A stretch of DNA of 64,000 nt from Hansfordia pulvinata (Eukaryota > Ascomycota > Sordariomycetes > Xylariales). The stretch spans positions 1,798,001 through 1,862,000 of the forward strand of contig BJKQ01000010.1 in NCBI GenBank assembly GCA_006538405.1, given 5' to 3'. The position numbers were made by a program, and so were the translations under genes. Of the stretch, positions 20,822 through 33,430 are shown piece by piece. The notes under the pieces were generated by a model. That model was not told where the DNA came from, ran no database searches, and saw only the letters and a program-made list of their open reading frames with translations. Numbering within the stretch: position 1 is the stretch's first letter; every line of letters starts with the position of its first letter.

Positions 20822-23800
20822 ATGGCCTCAGTAACATCCCTGGGCTTGCACCAGCCGACGGCATTGGAGTACGCCGTCAAAGAACAACTTCTCCCCGAGG
20901 ACCCCCCGGCCTCTCTGTACGAGTGGGAAATCTCCCTTGACCAGGATATCGAGACTGGCGGCGAGGACGAGCTCCTCGTCACCAAGGACTCCGTTATTTG
21001 GTCCCGGGGCTGCATTTTTCGCAAAGCGTTCGGCTTCAAACTGGAGAAGGAGCCCATCACTCAGGCCCTCCTCGCCTACTTTCCCAAGGAAGAGCAGAAG
21101 CCGGCGCCGGCGCCGCGGTCCTCTACCCCCCTTCCGGACCCAACTCCCCCAGCAGCCCCGATCAAGGCACCGGCCACGGATCCCAATGGCCGCTCCCATC
21201 GGCCTCTGGCCAAGGCCTTGGTCGTGTTCCTCAAAACCCAGGCTCACATCTACTTCCTCGACGGCACCAGCCACGTCGTTCTCATTCCCTTCGAGGTCGA
21301 GTCAGCCTGTGCCGCCCCCCAAGGCGTCATCATCCAGCGCAAGAACACAAAAACCAATAGCCTGGCTGCCAGTGTGAAGTTCCCCAAGGTGCCGCCCAAC
21401 TCGTTCATAACCAGTCGCCCGTCGCAATCTCCAGTCCCCGCCTCCCAGGTCTCTTTCAATACTGACAACATGGGCAAGCCCAAGACCCTGTCTCTGCGGC
21501 TGCGCTCCAACTCCGAGAGCGTATGGGAGGCGCCCGTGGACAAGAACGATTCGCACTGGCCCCGTCTCGTTACCTTGTCCGACCCGCTGCTGGAGCTTGG
21601 CCTGGTGGTGACTCAGCCCGAAAAGCCGGCCAAACGGAAAGCGCGGCGTTCCCAAGACAAGTCGCCTCACTTCCTGGATCGTGCCGAGGAGCTTGTACAC
21701 ATTGAGGAGCTCCCCTGGCCAAGCAGCGCTGGGTCGAAGCACGGCTCGGCGCTCACTCTCGCCGTCACGATCAACCGGGAGACGAGCATGTACACGGTCT
21801 GGAAACTCTCCCACCTGCCCAAGCAGGACCCCATGGGCACTCAAAAGGCTTTGAGGCGGTTGTCGGATAGGCGTCGGAGCTCTATGCAACCTGGAATCCC
21901 GAGCGGCGCCACCACACCCGTGCCCCCAAGCCTCCAAGAGAGCTTCGGTGCTCCCATGCCGGGGAAGCGGACGCGGAAAAGCGAAAGGATCGAGAAAGCC
22001 GACAAAGGGTTCGAAAATCTTGAGTCCACTCTCGGGCTCGACGAGAAAAAGGTTCAGCGACGAAGCTCCCGACGCGTCAGCTCTATGCTGGCCAGGGCCG
22101 ACCTGTCGGCTTCTCACGACCGGGCCGGCCTCACCGAGCAACCGACAGGCCCCTCCCACATTCACTCACGCCGTGACACTTCTCATGGCACTCAGCGCAA
22201 TCGAAGCAGTGGCGTGCATTTTCACGGCAAACGCCATCACACGGGCGGATCTATCGGCAGTTTTCTCGAGGCCCCCACTGACCATCTCCTCGATGAGCTT
22301 GGTGCTGGCAGTGATTTCGAGGGTCTCCATAGCGAAGAGCAAAACCTCGCCAACCTGGCCCAAGAGGTGTTTCTGTCCAAGATCCACAGTGTACCCATCG
22401 ACAACAGCAACGTCCGCTACTCCCTCTCAAAACATCCAGCCCGCACTCAGTGCAAGGTGTTCTGCTTGACAGGCCCACAGACCAAGACAGGCACGGCTCG
22501 CCGCTGGCAAGTCCTTGTGGGGATTCAAGATCCAATGGAGAAACGGCTGCAGCTCCTGACGCTTCACCTCCAGTCCAAGCCAGCTGCCGGCACTGGGCTG
22601 GAACCGGATCCCATAGACGTCACTTTCGGCCAACTCACGAAAGGCCAGAATGTCATAGACTCCTGCAAGATTGTCGACAGAAAGGTGTCGATGATCCTCG
22701 TCCTCTCTCAGTCCGGCGACGGCCAAAGAGAGCTCAGTATCCAAGCACCATGGAGCCAATTGAGCCCTGTCAATTTGCCTCCAAAGCTATCGCTTGTCAA
22801 TCTGCGCAGTCTCGACTATGGTGGCAGCATGATAAACAGAGAGATCGGAAGCGGCAGAGCCATCACGCCAGCTATAGGAGAGTTCGGCGGTATCCGGCAT
22901 CCCAAACTCCGTGGCGTCGTCGACATACTGGATGAGGACAACAACAGCCTTCATCAGATCCGCATCAAGCTGCAGCCCGACTCGCCTCAGGTGACGAGGA
23001 TTCTCGAAACGCTTGGGTCCATTTTGCCCTCTTCGTCTCTTGAGATGTTCCTCGGTTGCTGGTGGGACATTTTGTCCTGGATGAAACGAGAGAGCGCCGA
23101 TGTGGCTGATATCGAGTGGTCTGCAGTGGTCGTTCTCCTCTTCTCTCTCTACCTGGCGCTGGGAACTGACCCCGATCCTTCGACCCTGGGGTCGGCTGCA
23201 CCAAAGAGAAGGTCAAGGGGTTTCCTCCGGTCGAGCAGCGGTGCTCAGGTCGACCTGAGCGGCTGGGATGCCATGAACGTGTACGAAACGCCTCATGCCT
23301 CCACGCATCCAATCTGGATGGAAAACAAGGCCTGGCAGTGGATGTTGGAAGAGAGCGATCCCTCCCAAACAATGTTCAATCCCAGCCCAGGCAGCAGCAA
23401 TCTGGATTTTCTATCGGCTCACGTCAAACTGGCTCTGCGTTACGTTGGGACAGGCGAGGGTCAAAACGCGTGCGGCCACCCGGGACACCTTCCCACAACC
23501 CCCTGCACCGATGATGAGGCTGGCCAAGCCCGGTATGCCCAAGACATCTTCGTGGCATTGCATCTTTTGCTGGAGGAGGATAAACTCAACATTGCGGTGG
23601 CCCAGACCGCATCTCCCGGGACCGTCCACCTCAGAGCCGTGCTCCTGCGCATCGCACAGTGGATGAGTTGGGAACAATGGATCACGCTGTATCAGCTTGA
23701 GATGCCATCGGACTGGCCAGAGAAGCCATCTGAGCCTGAGAGGTTCACCATGCGCCTGTCCGTGTCCAGCCCCTACCACTGGAGCGTGTACGAGTGGATA

Positions 23801-26759
23801 CAAGCAAACTTGACTCTGCACTCTGAGCCCCTACGTTCAATCCCCGAGGTAGGCGCCAACATGCCAACTCTCCTGGTGCGGACTCAACTTTTCAAGAAGC
23901 TGTTCAACGCTCTCGCCAGTCGCAAGCTGTCCCCTGTCGACTTTGTAGAAGCCATGCACCAGAGTGAAATCACGCCACTTCTTTTGCAGTCGCTCCCAGA
24001 GGCTGTTCTCATTCCCCTGCAAGACGCGATCTCCCAATGCCAGCCATCTCCGCCCTCTTCATGGTCCGGGGACCTCCTGTCTTTGGTCGATCGCGGCGAC
24101 ATTGGATCCATCCTGTCGGCCGCCCATCGCGCAGAGGCCAACTCGACCATACTGGTAAGTTCATCAACCTTCTCTCGCCACTGACGCTAACGGTTGTCAG
24201 AAAACCCAGCATCTCGCATCTTGGGATTTCAGCTCGCTATGTCACAACATCATGGAGTTCAATGAGGGCCCTGCCGATGACGTTGCGGAGAGTGATAAGC
24301 AGGCCGTCATCCGGGCGATATTCAAAGACGACCGGCGACTGGACGAAACCAAAATGATGTTGAACACGTCGAAGCCGCGCGCCGTGCGACTCGACCACTA
24401 TCCCGAGTGGTCCGAACCCACCTATCTGGAGAAGCAGAAAGAGCTCGTCACAAGGCTAGCCACAAACACCCTGTCTATTCCGTCAGGACGTGGCCTGATG
24501 AACTACGGGCTGCGCTTCCCTCTCTTGACACAGAAGTTCCACATCAACGGCTTCGTTCTCAACTGCACAGTCAAGCCTCTGAACACCACGGTCGGCGTCG
24601 ACAAGTCGCTTTTCACGGAAGAAAAGATCGCCTGGGCTTTCTTCCACTCAGGGGTCGCCGGCGGCCTGTCCATCTCCCGGCAGGCCAAGGGAATCGACAC
24701 CTCTTGGATCTTGTACAACAAGCCAGGTAACGATCTCAACAATCGACACGCGGGGTTCTTGCTTGCTTTAGGTTTAAATGGCCACTTGAAGGGAGTGGCA
24801 AAGTGGTTGGCTTTCAAGTATCTGACGCCCAAGCACGCCATGACTTCGATAGGTTTGCTTCTTGGGCTCGCTGCGTCATACATCGGCACCATGGACTCCC
24901 TCATCACCCGCCTGCTTTCTGTCCATGTGACCAGAATGCTTCCCCGCGGCGCTGCGGAGCTCAACCTGTCCCCCCTTACCCAGACCACGGGCATCATGGG
25001 TATAGGTCTGCTGTACTGTAACAGCCAGCACCGCCGCATGAGCGAGATCATGATGTCGGAGATTGACCATATCGAAGCGGACGACGACGAGGAGCCCCTG
25101 CGTAGCGAATGCTACAGGCTGGCTGCGGGCTTTGCGCTAGGCCTGGTCAACTTGGGCAAGGGCACTGATCTCAAAGGTCTCCATGATATGCGCATCACCG
25201 AGAAGCTTTTGACGCTTGCATCCGCCACCAAGAAGGTTGAGCAAGTCCACGTTCTGGACCGGTCGAGCGCCGCAGCCGTCATGGCCATCACGCTCATCTA
25301 CATGAAGTCAGAGGACCACATTGTTGCCCGCAAAATTGATGTGCCGGAGGCTACCTTGCAATTTGATTACATCCGGCCTGACATCTTGCTGCTGAGGACA
25401 GTGTCGAAACACCTCATACTCTGGTCCAAGATTGTCCCATCGCATGACTGGATCCGCAAAAACCTCCCGCGACGCTACCAGTCCCGAGTTCAGCCCCCAT
25501 CGCAACCATTTGACCACCCTTCCCGCGGCGCGCTGGACACAACGCATCTTCCCTTTCTCTCGATCTTGGCCGGCTTGTGCTTCGCGATCGCTCTTCGCTA
25601 CGCGGGGTCGGGCGATCAGAGAGTCCGCGACCTTCTCCTGACCTATCTACACAGATTCTACGCGCACTGCCGCTTCCCACGGCCCAAGGCCAGTTTCGAG
25701 GAGAAATCGGTCCAGGTCATTGCGCGTATGTGTCTCGATGTGGTCGCAATCTCGTGCTCGATCGTCATGGCGGGCAGCTGCGATCTCAAAGTCCTCCGCA
25801 TACTCAGGTCCTTACATAGCCGCAACGACCCGGATACTACGTATGGATCCCACATGGCAACACACATGGCGATCGGCGTTCTTTCCCTGGGGTGTGGTAC
25901 GCAGACCTTCAGTACATCCAACCTGGCCATCGCGTCACTCCTGATTGCTTTCTACCCCGTGTTCCCGGATTGCGTTCAGGACAACAAGAGCCACCTGCAG
26001 GCCTTCCGACACTTCTGGGTCTTGGCCACCGATCCCCGGTGCCTCGTCACCAAAGACGTCGCCACCGACGCGCCTGTGAGCGTGCCGGTGGCAATCCGGT
26101 CGAGAGCATCCAAGGACAATGAGCAGGAGATGCGCACTACGCCGTGCCTACTACCACCGCTGGACGACGTCTTGAGCATTCGAACAGTCTCGCCAGAGTT
26201 CTGGAATCTCGAGTTGGACTTCCAGAAGCATCCTGAGTATGCGCAGGCTTTCAAGCTGACCCAATCTCTCTCAATACGCCGCAGACCGGCCAGCGATAGC
26301 CCCTTTTCGGCCACGATGCTTGCACTAGGCCGCCAGGAGGCCGGTGCATTTGCGTCTCCGGGCGAGGAACAACCACTACGATGGCTCTTTGACGCTGTGC
26401 CCTCGCTGCGTCGCCTCACTCATGCGGAACGCAGCATCGTGCTTGACCTCGGAGTTGGCGGGCCTGATGTGAGCAACGGTGCAGCAAGTGTCGTGGACAC
26501 GCGGCTTGCCCTTGAGGAAGGAGTGCGGAATGGAAAGTTTGATGACCTGGTTGCACTTCGAGGGCTGTTTGAGTGGGTGGAGTGGAGGGCACGAAGGGTA
26601 CAAGAAGAGAAAGTAGCCCGCGCCAAAGGAAAAGAGAAGGAGGGTCCAAAGGCCAACGGCGGGGACAGGAGAATCGACTGGGAGGGGGAAAGCTGGCTGC
26701 GTGACAGCGTCATTGAGAGCCTTAAAGGCTCGGTGTGGCTGGCGGGGAGAGAACAGTAG
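20822..26759 (+). CDS. apc1: Anaphase-promoting complex subunit 1 (APC1/BimE)
   Basis: APC1 is the largest scaffold subunit of the anaphase-promoting complex, the ubiquitin ligase that removes cyclins and securin. Two exons, 20822-24154 and 24201-26759, are separated by a 46-nt intron (GTAAGT...GCTAACGGTTGTCAG) in phase 0, giving 1963 residues, close to Aspergillus BimE. The N-terminus MASVTSLGLHQPTALEY and the following beta-propeller strands are typical. Exon 2 holds the NYGLRFPLLTQKFHINGF segment and then the proteasome/cyclosome repeats, for example HAGFLLALGLNGHL, SIGLLLGLAASYIG and GIMGIGLLYC (about residues 1280-1400). Low-complexity basic/serine-rich stretches around residues 340-480 are probable phosphorylation loops. 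It is divergent from VPS41. Confidence 0.97.
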
Positions 26760-27720
26760 CATGTGCCTGGCGCAGTTTGGCGTGATAGAAAGAATCAATG
26801 AATGAATGAAAGCTTTCAAAGTCTGTGATCCACGGACAGAATGCCAAGCGTTCTCGAGACATGCTCAGAGGCGGACTATCAGCCACTGAGTGGAAAGGAT
26901 CTTTGCATACTTCTACTTATTATAATGGAGGGTGTTCCAAGGAGGTTTGTCCATCATCGGCTGGACAAACCGGCAGGCACATGTTTTTGTGTTGAGATGG
27001 ACTCTCTTGAAATATTACGCCTCTGTCTTGGATCCGCCAGCGGCAGTCGAATCACTGGATGCGTCCCGGTCTCGATGACTCTCCCGGGTTTACACTCGAG
27101 GCCACGAATCAACAACCAAGCAAGGTTGTTGATAAAGGAGGACCTAACCGAGCTTCAAACGTGAAATACGAGTGTTTCCCAATCGCTCATGTCCGTGGTG
27201 TTCCCGTGGCCTTTAACTGTTGGCTCGGGTTTTGGTCGGACGTAGGCTGTGGTGCACTACCACGTCAACACAGCCGCCTCCAGGCCTGAACTCTACCATC
27301 ACAGCCTCGTCTTTAGTAACTTCGCGGGTAGGCATCATCATCATCATCGCCGACACACGAATGGCGCCCCACTCGCCAGTAAGACGGGCAGCCCGCACAG
27401 AGAGACACGGAGCACGGGGCATACAATGTGGTCGGGACGCCCTGGTCCATGAGTAGTGGCTCGCGTGTGGGCACAGCGACGGCAGAACTAGCAGAGCTCT
27501 CGGCTTCCGCGGCGCTTCCGATCAACACCACAGAACAGCACACTACTACTGGCTGGGGCTGTATGTCTGCTTCCACGCTCGTGGTTGGAAGCTGGATAGC
27601 TCCCAGGGGCGGGGCGGCGTCGTGTGAGTAAGCACTGCGCAGCAGGCCGGGCTGTCCGAGGTAGAAAAGGTTTCCCGCGCGGGGATGGAGGCTGCTTCTG
27701 CCTCCCAACGAGAAGAAGAC

Positions 27721-27808
27721 TTGGTCACAGGCACTTGGTATCTGCCTCTGTTGGTCACATACACTTGTTGTCTGCCTCTGTTGGTCACAGACACTTGTTG
27801 TCTGCCTG
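27721..27808 (+). repeat. Three copies of a 30-bp tandem repeat
   Basis: Units start at 27721, 27751 and 27781, each beginning TTGGTCACA and continuing with an ACTTG and a TCTGCCT block. The copies differ by a few substitutions, and the last ends after 28 bp. Confidence 0.9.
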
Positions 27809-28614
27809 TTTGTTGTATCGCTTGACGGACTCGAACGGGACAGAAAGGGACCTAATGCCAACGAAACAAGCGGGCGGGCGGTCGGGGTGGTTTTGTCTCC
27901 TGAGCGGAACGCCGGATCGGTTTCTGTCGACTGCTCGTTTCGTCGCCTGTGTTTCTATCTAACCTGTGGACTTTCGACGGATGCAGCACCCATACCCCCC
28001 TTTCCTCCCCATCGGTAGGTAGTACGAGTGATACACGACGCGGCCCGGCATAAACAGACGCTACATCCTTTACACGACGAGTACAAGGCCACGAACAGGT
28101 GGTGAGGAACGGCCTCGACCGCCACCGCAAACATCACCAGCCGGGGCTGACGTCTTCTTGCCGCGGCACGTGTGGGGAGGGTATAGAGAGGGGAAGAAAG
28201 AAGCGTGCGATGCGCCGCAACCACCAACACCGCAAGGCACGTACGCACAAGGAGCTCCGGGCCCCGTTTCGTCTGGACGAAGCGCCTGCATCGAGCAACC
28301 CAACCAACAGAGGGCGGGCGGGCGCTTGAAGCGTCCACGAGTACTCATACGCTGCGACTCTCGGCTGACCTTGCTTACTGTTCCGGCATACTTGTACTCG
28401 TACTGGTCTGGTACTGGGGCGTCGGCATCATCTGCGAGCGGGCGGGCGGGCGGGCGGGAGAGAAACACAAGTCGCACGTTGGCTTGAATTATTTGTGTCC
28501 GTGTGTGTCCCTGTGCAGACGACTCTATAGGAGAGTCACTGACACCACTCACAGCTGCTCGCATGCCCGGCGGCCGCGGCCACGGGACCGGGCCAGCAGC
28601 GCCCACTTGTCGAG

Positions 28615-28616
<2 letters not shown>

Positions 28617-28646
<30 letters not shown>
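28617..28646 (+). repeat. AC microsatellite
   Basis: A pure AC/CA dinucleotide run of about 30 bases in the gene-poor tract. Confidence 0.9.
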
Positions 28647-28648
<2 letters not shown>

Positions 28649-31550
28649 ACGAGAGAAGAAGAGGGCAGAGACGAGACGGATGCGGCCACACCCAACTGCT
28701 TGCGCGCGGTGTTTGTCTGCCTGGGTTCCCAGCAGTCGCGCGCCGCCAGCCTCCCATCAGCAATTGTAGTCAGCGCCGGCCCTTCTCTGATCATCACGTT
28801 TCGTGCCCGTCGGGAAGCAGCTATACCCGAGGCAGTTTCCGGTGTCTGATGCGTGACGCCTATTCCATCCATATGTGGTGAAATCCATCTTACCCTTGAC
28901 ACCCAGAGAGAAAGGGTAGCAATACGCGTGGTGGTGTTTTCGAGATAGGGAGGAGGTGATCGACCACCTAACATACCCAAACGACCGACTGCATACTACC
29001 TCCCACCCCTCTATCTGCGCCTCTGCTTGCCTAGTACGCTATCTTCCTAGGCCAGATACGAGTATCACAGTGCCCAAGAACAGATAAAGGGGTTTTCATT
29101 TTTTTTTTTTTTAAAAAAAAACGCGCAGCGCCGGGCCCTAATCATCATGCCATCGCGGAACGGAGCCCTCCCCTCGTTCTGGGTTGTGTGGTCCTGTGAG
29201 TGGGCGAGCGGGTTGAGTGACGCGGGCCCGATCAGTTCAGCGCGTTCGCGCGCGCGAGAGAGAGACCCTGTGCCTGTTGGCCCGTCGCTATTTCCAGCGC
29301 CCCGTCACTCTTCTGACAGGGGCGGGATTGGCCTGTGCGGCCCATCAACTCAGGGGACAGAGGGCAAGGGACAAGGGGTTTATCCACAATGCTTGCAGGG
29401 CGTAGAGCAGGGGGCAGGAAAGGAAAGGAACAAAGAGAGAGAGAGAGAAAGAAAGAGAAGGGATGCCTGGAGCCCGTCAGTTTTGGCGATGCCTCACCAT
29501 AATTCGTCCTATGCTGATGATTAATTACATGGTCCGTCAGTGGCTGCGCACCGTCTGCCTCTCGTGATCTACGAGTACGTCTCGTGGTAGGCAGGCTGCG
29601 GTGGCCGTGCGGTGCCGTGCAACTGCAGGAGTCTGGAACTATAGCCCCTCCCGTGCTCAACAAGTTGATGGGACAAGATCATCTCGCCAGCCTGGGCGGC
29701 ATGGGCGGTTGGCAGGGCCCGACCGGGCTGGCGAGAGGCCCCGTTGACCCCGTTCTCATCGTCAACGGCCGCCGCCCGCACGCGGAATGCATGGAATGGG
29801 GATGAGCTGCTGCCAAGTTCAGCCCGGTCCAACCCCTGCGTCACTCACTTCCACATACTCGCGGCACGCAGAGAGGGGGGGAACGAACAGAGCCAGAAAA
29901 AATTCAAGTCCTACGCTTGACTCTATAGATCGAGAGAGACCTATCTGTCTACGAGTACGCGTAGGTACTCGAACGAGTAGTCGGGCGCTCTGGGGAGGAG
30001 ATCAACGGTGAGTCTACCTAATGGCTGCTAGTTAGTACAAATAACTAGCATCGCGGAAGTCGCCGTGCAGACAGGGGGAAAAGGAGCCTTCTCTGCCTAC
30101 CACGGATACGAGTATCTAGATAGTCGGTCTCTACTGTGAGCAGTCGTACTTATCCAATTCCGTCCTTTTCGTTCTTTTTTTTGTTGTCGTTGCAGGGGGT
30201 AGCTTAAGCTATCAGCCCCGGGGGCAGGGATGCCGAGCCCTCCGAGGTCCTGGGGCAAAGACTGCGTGGGAGGAGGTGCAAGTACCGGACTCTTGGGTGT
30301 CTGGTACGGAGTACGAGTAAGCCGCAGCGCGACGAGGATTCGCCCATCTCCATTGTGGCTGCATGGCGCGTGGAGTTGGGCGTTGAAAACTGGTCCTGGT
30401 AGGTGCGCTGTACTGAGTAATGGAATCAAGTGCCGCGGTTGAGCCGGGCGAAGACCCCAGAGGAATATAGGTGTGTGCAAGGGCGTACGAGTGCTCGTAG
30501 ACAGCCTCTGGCGACTGAGGACTGGCGACTGAAGCCTCGGGCGTGCGGAGAACGGAGTACTCGTACGAGTGTTGGCCTGTTATTTCCATGTGGCATCTCT
30601 GAGGTTGTCCAATACGATGAACCGTAATGCTCATGGCCCGGACTGTGAGCATTACTTATTATAGTGACTCGCCGATCAGTGCAGACTCCCGAGAATGGCA
30701 ATCATCAGCAAGCAACCCACCACCGATCCGGGTTGCAGGCAGACGGACAGGCACGCACAGAAAAGCAGGCACGCAGGAGACCCGCCCGCCGATCGGCCGG
30801 CCCAGAAGATGCAATGTGCCCACCGGGAGGCGATATTTTCGGCATCAAGTGACGTTTGCCACCCGATGGAGATCGCGCAGCGTGGCTTTCCTGGCTGGGA
30901 CTAGCACACGCGCTGGGAGTGCAGCATTCCCATCCTACCACTATCAGTAAAGTAGAGGGGACAGCCAGCGAGAGAGAGAGAGAGAGCTCTGCTTGGTAGG
31001 AAGCGGATGCGAGCTCTTTGTATATTAGCCGGTTCCTTCCAGGGGTAGGCCGGGTGGGCTGGGATGGCTTCTTCGCCGAACGCCCATCACACTGCCTGCT
31101 GTCCGAGCGCATACTCGATGGTGAAGACGATTCATTTACGAGCATTCGCAGTCGTACAGAGTGCCTCGATCGAGTATACCTCTTTCATAGCGGACGTGGA
31201 GTTGAAGGAAAGACCATTCTCGCATGCTGGCTTTCATGGATGCATGGACAACCGCCTCTAGTAGTGAAAAGAATAAAAATAAAACCAGAGAACAATATCG
31301 TAGCATAGCCAGCACGGACCGAGACAAGCTGTCAAGCCCCCCGCAAGCTGAAGGGCGGACCCCTGCGCGCGCCAATCCGAAGGGACCTCACCTACTCGTA
31401 ATGGTATCGTCGCGGCTACCAAGCGCTCTCTCATTCCGGGGATCTCGACGTGCCGCGTCCGGGGGCTTCAAGGTTTAATTACTTCGCAGTGCGAGTACTC
31501 GTAGACCTGGCCAGGCGCACGCGCACGTATCCGCACACAGATCAGTCGTG

Positions 31551-31579
31551 TCTTCTTCTTCTTCTTCTTCTTCTTCTTC
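31551..31579 (+). repeat. CTT microsatellite
   Basis: A run of CTT trinucleotides followed shortly by GTC/CGT repeats (31591-31625). Confidence 0.9.
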
Positions 31580-32989
31580 GCGTCGAGTATTTGTTGTCGT
31601 CGTCGTCGTCCTGCTCGTCGTCGTGTCGATCGTGAGTGATCCTGTCAGACTCGTAACCGGGCAGTGAGGGAGGAAGCGCCAGTGTCTTTTTTTTTTTTCC
31701 TCTCGTAGATCTTTCCCGGGTCGTCGGTTGCCTGCGTTGCCGCTACCTCTCTCGCAAAGTCGGAACGCTTCTTGGCTCTGGAATGCGAGCCCTCGCAGGC
31801 GCCGTGTGGCCGAGTCGCCGAGTCGCCGGGTGGGCTCTCGGTTCTTGGTTCTTCCTCCTCGTCCTCCTCGGCGTGGGAAAGTGGGCTGCGTGATCGGGGG
31901 TCTGTACGCGTACGGGCTCTCGCAGGCAGAGCAGACCGATCCAGCCCCGAGGGGAGGGCCTTTGGCGCTGAGAAGGATTCCCCGCCTCGGGCTGTGGGAA
32001 ATTGGACCTCTGGGCTGTGTTGATTTTCGCCTGGACGACCGACGCTCTCGGGTTTTAGTCGCTGTTAGCCTGCTCGTAGTGCCCCGGCCTGGGTCACCAC
32101 CACCACACACACCCTGTCCAGCCAGGCCCGGCCTGGCCTGGCACCCTGGCCCTGCTCGGTCGCATGCCCGGTCAGTCAGTTGGTCGGTCAGTCAGTCGGC
32201 CATATGCTGGCTTTGTCGCTGTGTGGGTAGTGACGACCGGACCTGCACTTGCTGTGACGGGCCGCCATAGCAGACGGCTCTTCTCCTTTCTTCTGTCGAC
32301 GAGATGAGAAGAAGAGTGATGGTGATGATGATGGTGGTGCTTACGAGTGGCGGCAGCAGCGGCGGCACACTGATGAGAGATCGCCAGGGCAGATTACTGG
32401 ATTCAGGACAGATACCTACGTACTAGTATCAGCCGGCGGCAGTACCTACGAGCACTTCAGCTGGTACCCGGACGCGTACAAGTACCGGGAAGACGGCGTG
32501 GGCGGCTCGCTCAGCTGGGCTCGAAGCAATTTCCACCACCGACGGTCAGCTCGACCGCAACGTACCTATGTGTATGTATACTTATGCCGAGCGCTATCAT
32601 CGCACGCATGGGACATGTATGCAGTACCTACCTCCCCCGAGTTGGCAGCGGTACATGTAGGGGTATCATTCCCATTATTGCAGTCTTACGGATGCGCGGA
32701 CAGAGCCCTGGAGGTATTCTTACTCGGCTCAGTGAAAGGGCCGGGCGGCCAAAAGGGCCAAGTCATCCGCAGCCTGGCCCTGGTGATGATGACTGTGTGT
32801 GTGCCGAACTTGATTTTAGTCGTGCCATGAACAGAGCAAAGCAGCTTGAGCACAGCATGGCATTTCCATGATCGTGTTTCTGATGTACCCATCCTATGTA
32901 TGTAGAGTTACTCGTAGAGATATCGAGTACCGTCATCAAGTGGTAGGTACAGTGCAGTGCTCGTACCTGCAGGGCAGCCCAGAGTCCTC

Positions 32990-33014
32990 GTACGAGTACC
33001 TAAGGTACTCGTAC
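32990..33014. repeat. Inverted repeat with 11-bp perfect arms
   Basis: The arms GTACGAGTACC and GGTACTCGTAC are exact reverse complements with a 3-bp TAA spacer. Each arm contains one octamer. It could form a small cruciform or be a dyad binding site. Confidence 0.85.
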
Positions 33015-33395
33015 TTGGCCGAGCTGGGCGTGGGAATGGCAAAGGAATCGAGGCTAAGATGACCAGAGTTATTCTGCGCGCAACGGTCACGTAATCCCTC
33101 CCTCCCCAAAACCCCAGAGCAAACCCGGTCAGTACACAGTATCGTACCTCCCCACCTCCCATCGCCTGGAGACTCCGCTGAGGACACTGACAACGAGCAG
33201 AGCAGAGCAGAGACCCGTTCGAACCCCTCCCCCCCGTCTTGGGAAGCTGAGAAGGCATCCTGGCACGCCTGGGCACAGCTGGTTGCAGCCAACAGGAAAT
33301 GGGGCCCTCCCCTTAGGGAACCTTGGGGCGGCTGGTCGCCCTCACAACGGGCATAGCGCAGGAAGCGGGCGCGCGCCGACATGGCGATGCTCCGC

Positions 33396-33396
<1 letters not shown>

Positions 33397-33426
<30 letters not shown>
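33397..33426 (+). repeat. CTG microsatellite
   Basis: About ten CTG triplets in a row, continuing as TTGCTGCTCG. It is not within a supportable gene. Confidence 0.9.

Positions 33427-33430
<4 letters not shown>

Noticed and set aside
29099..29121. T-run/A-run inverted repeat as an RNA polymerase III terminator or transposon end
   Set aside because: No upstream Pol III gene or target-site duplication found; simple-sequence origin is enough.
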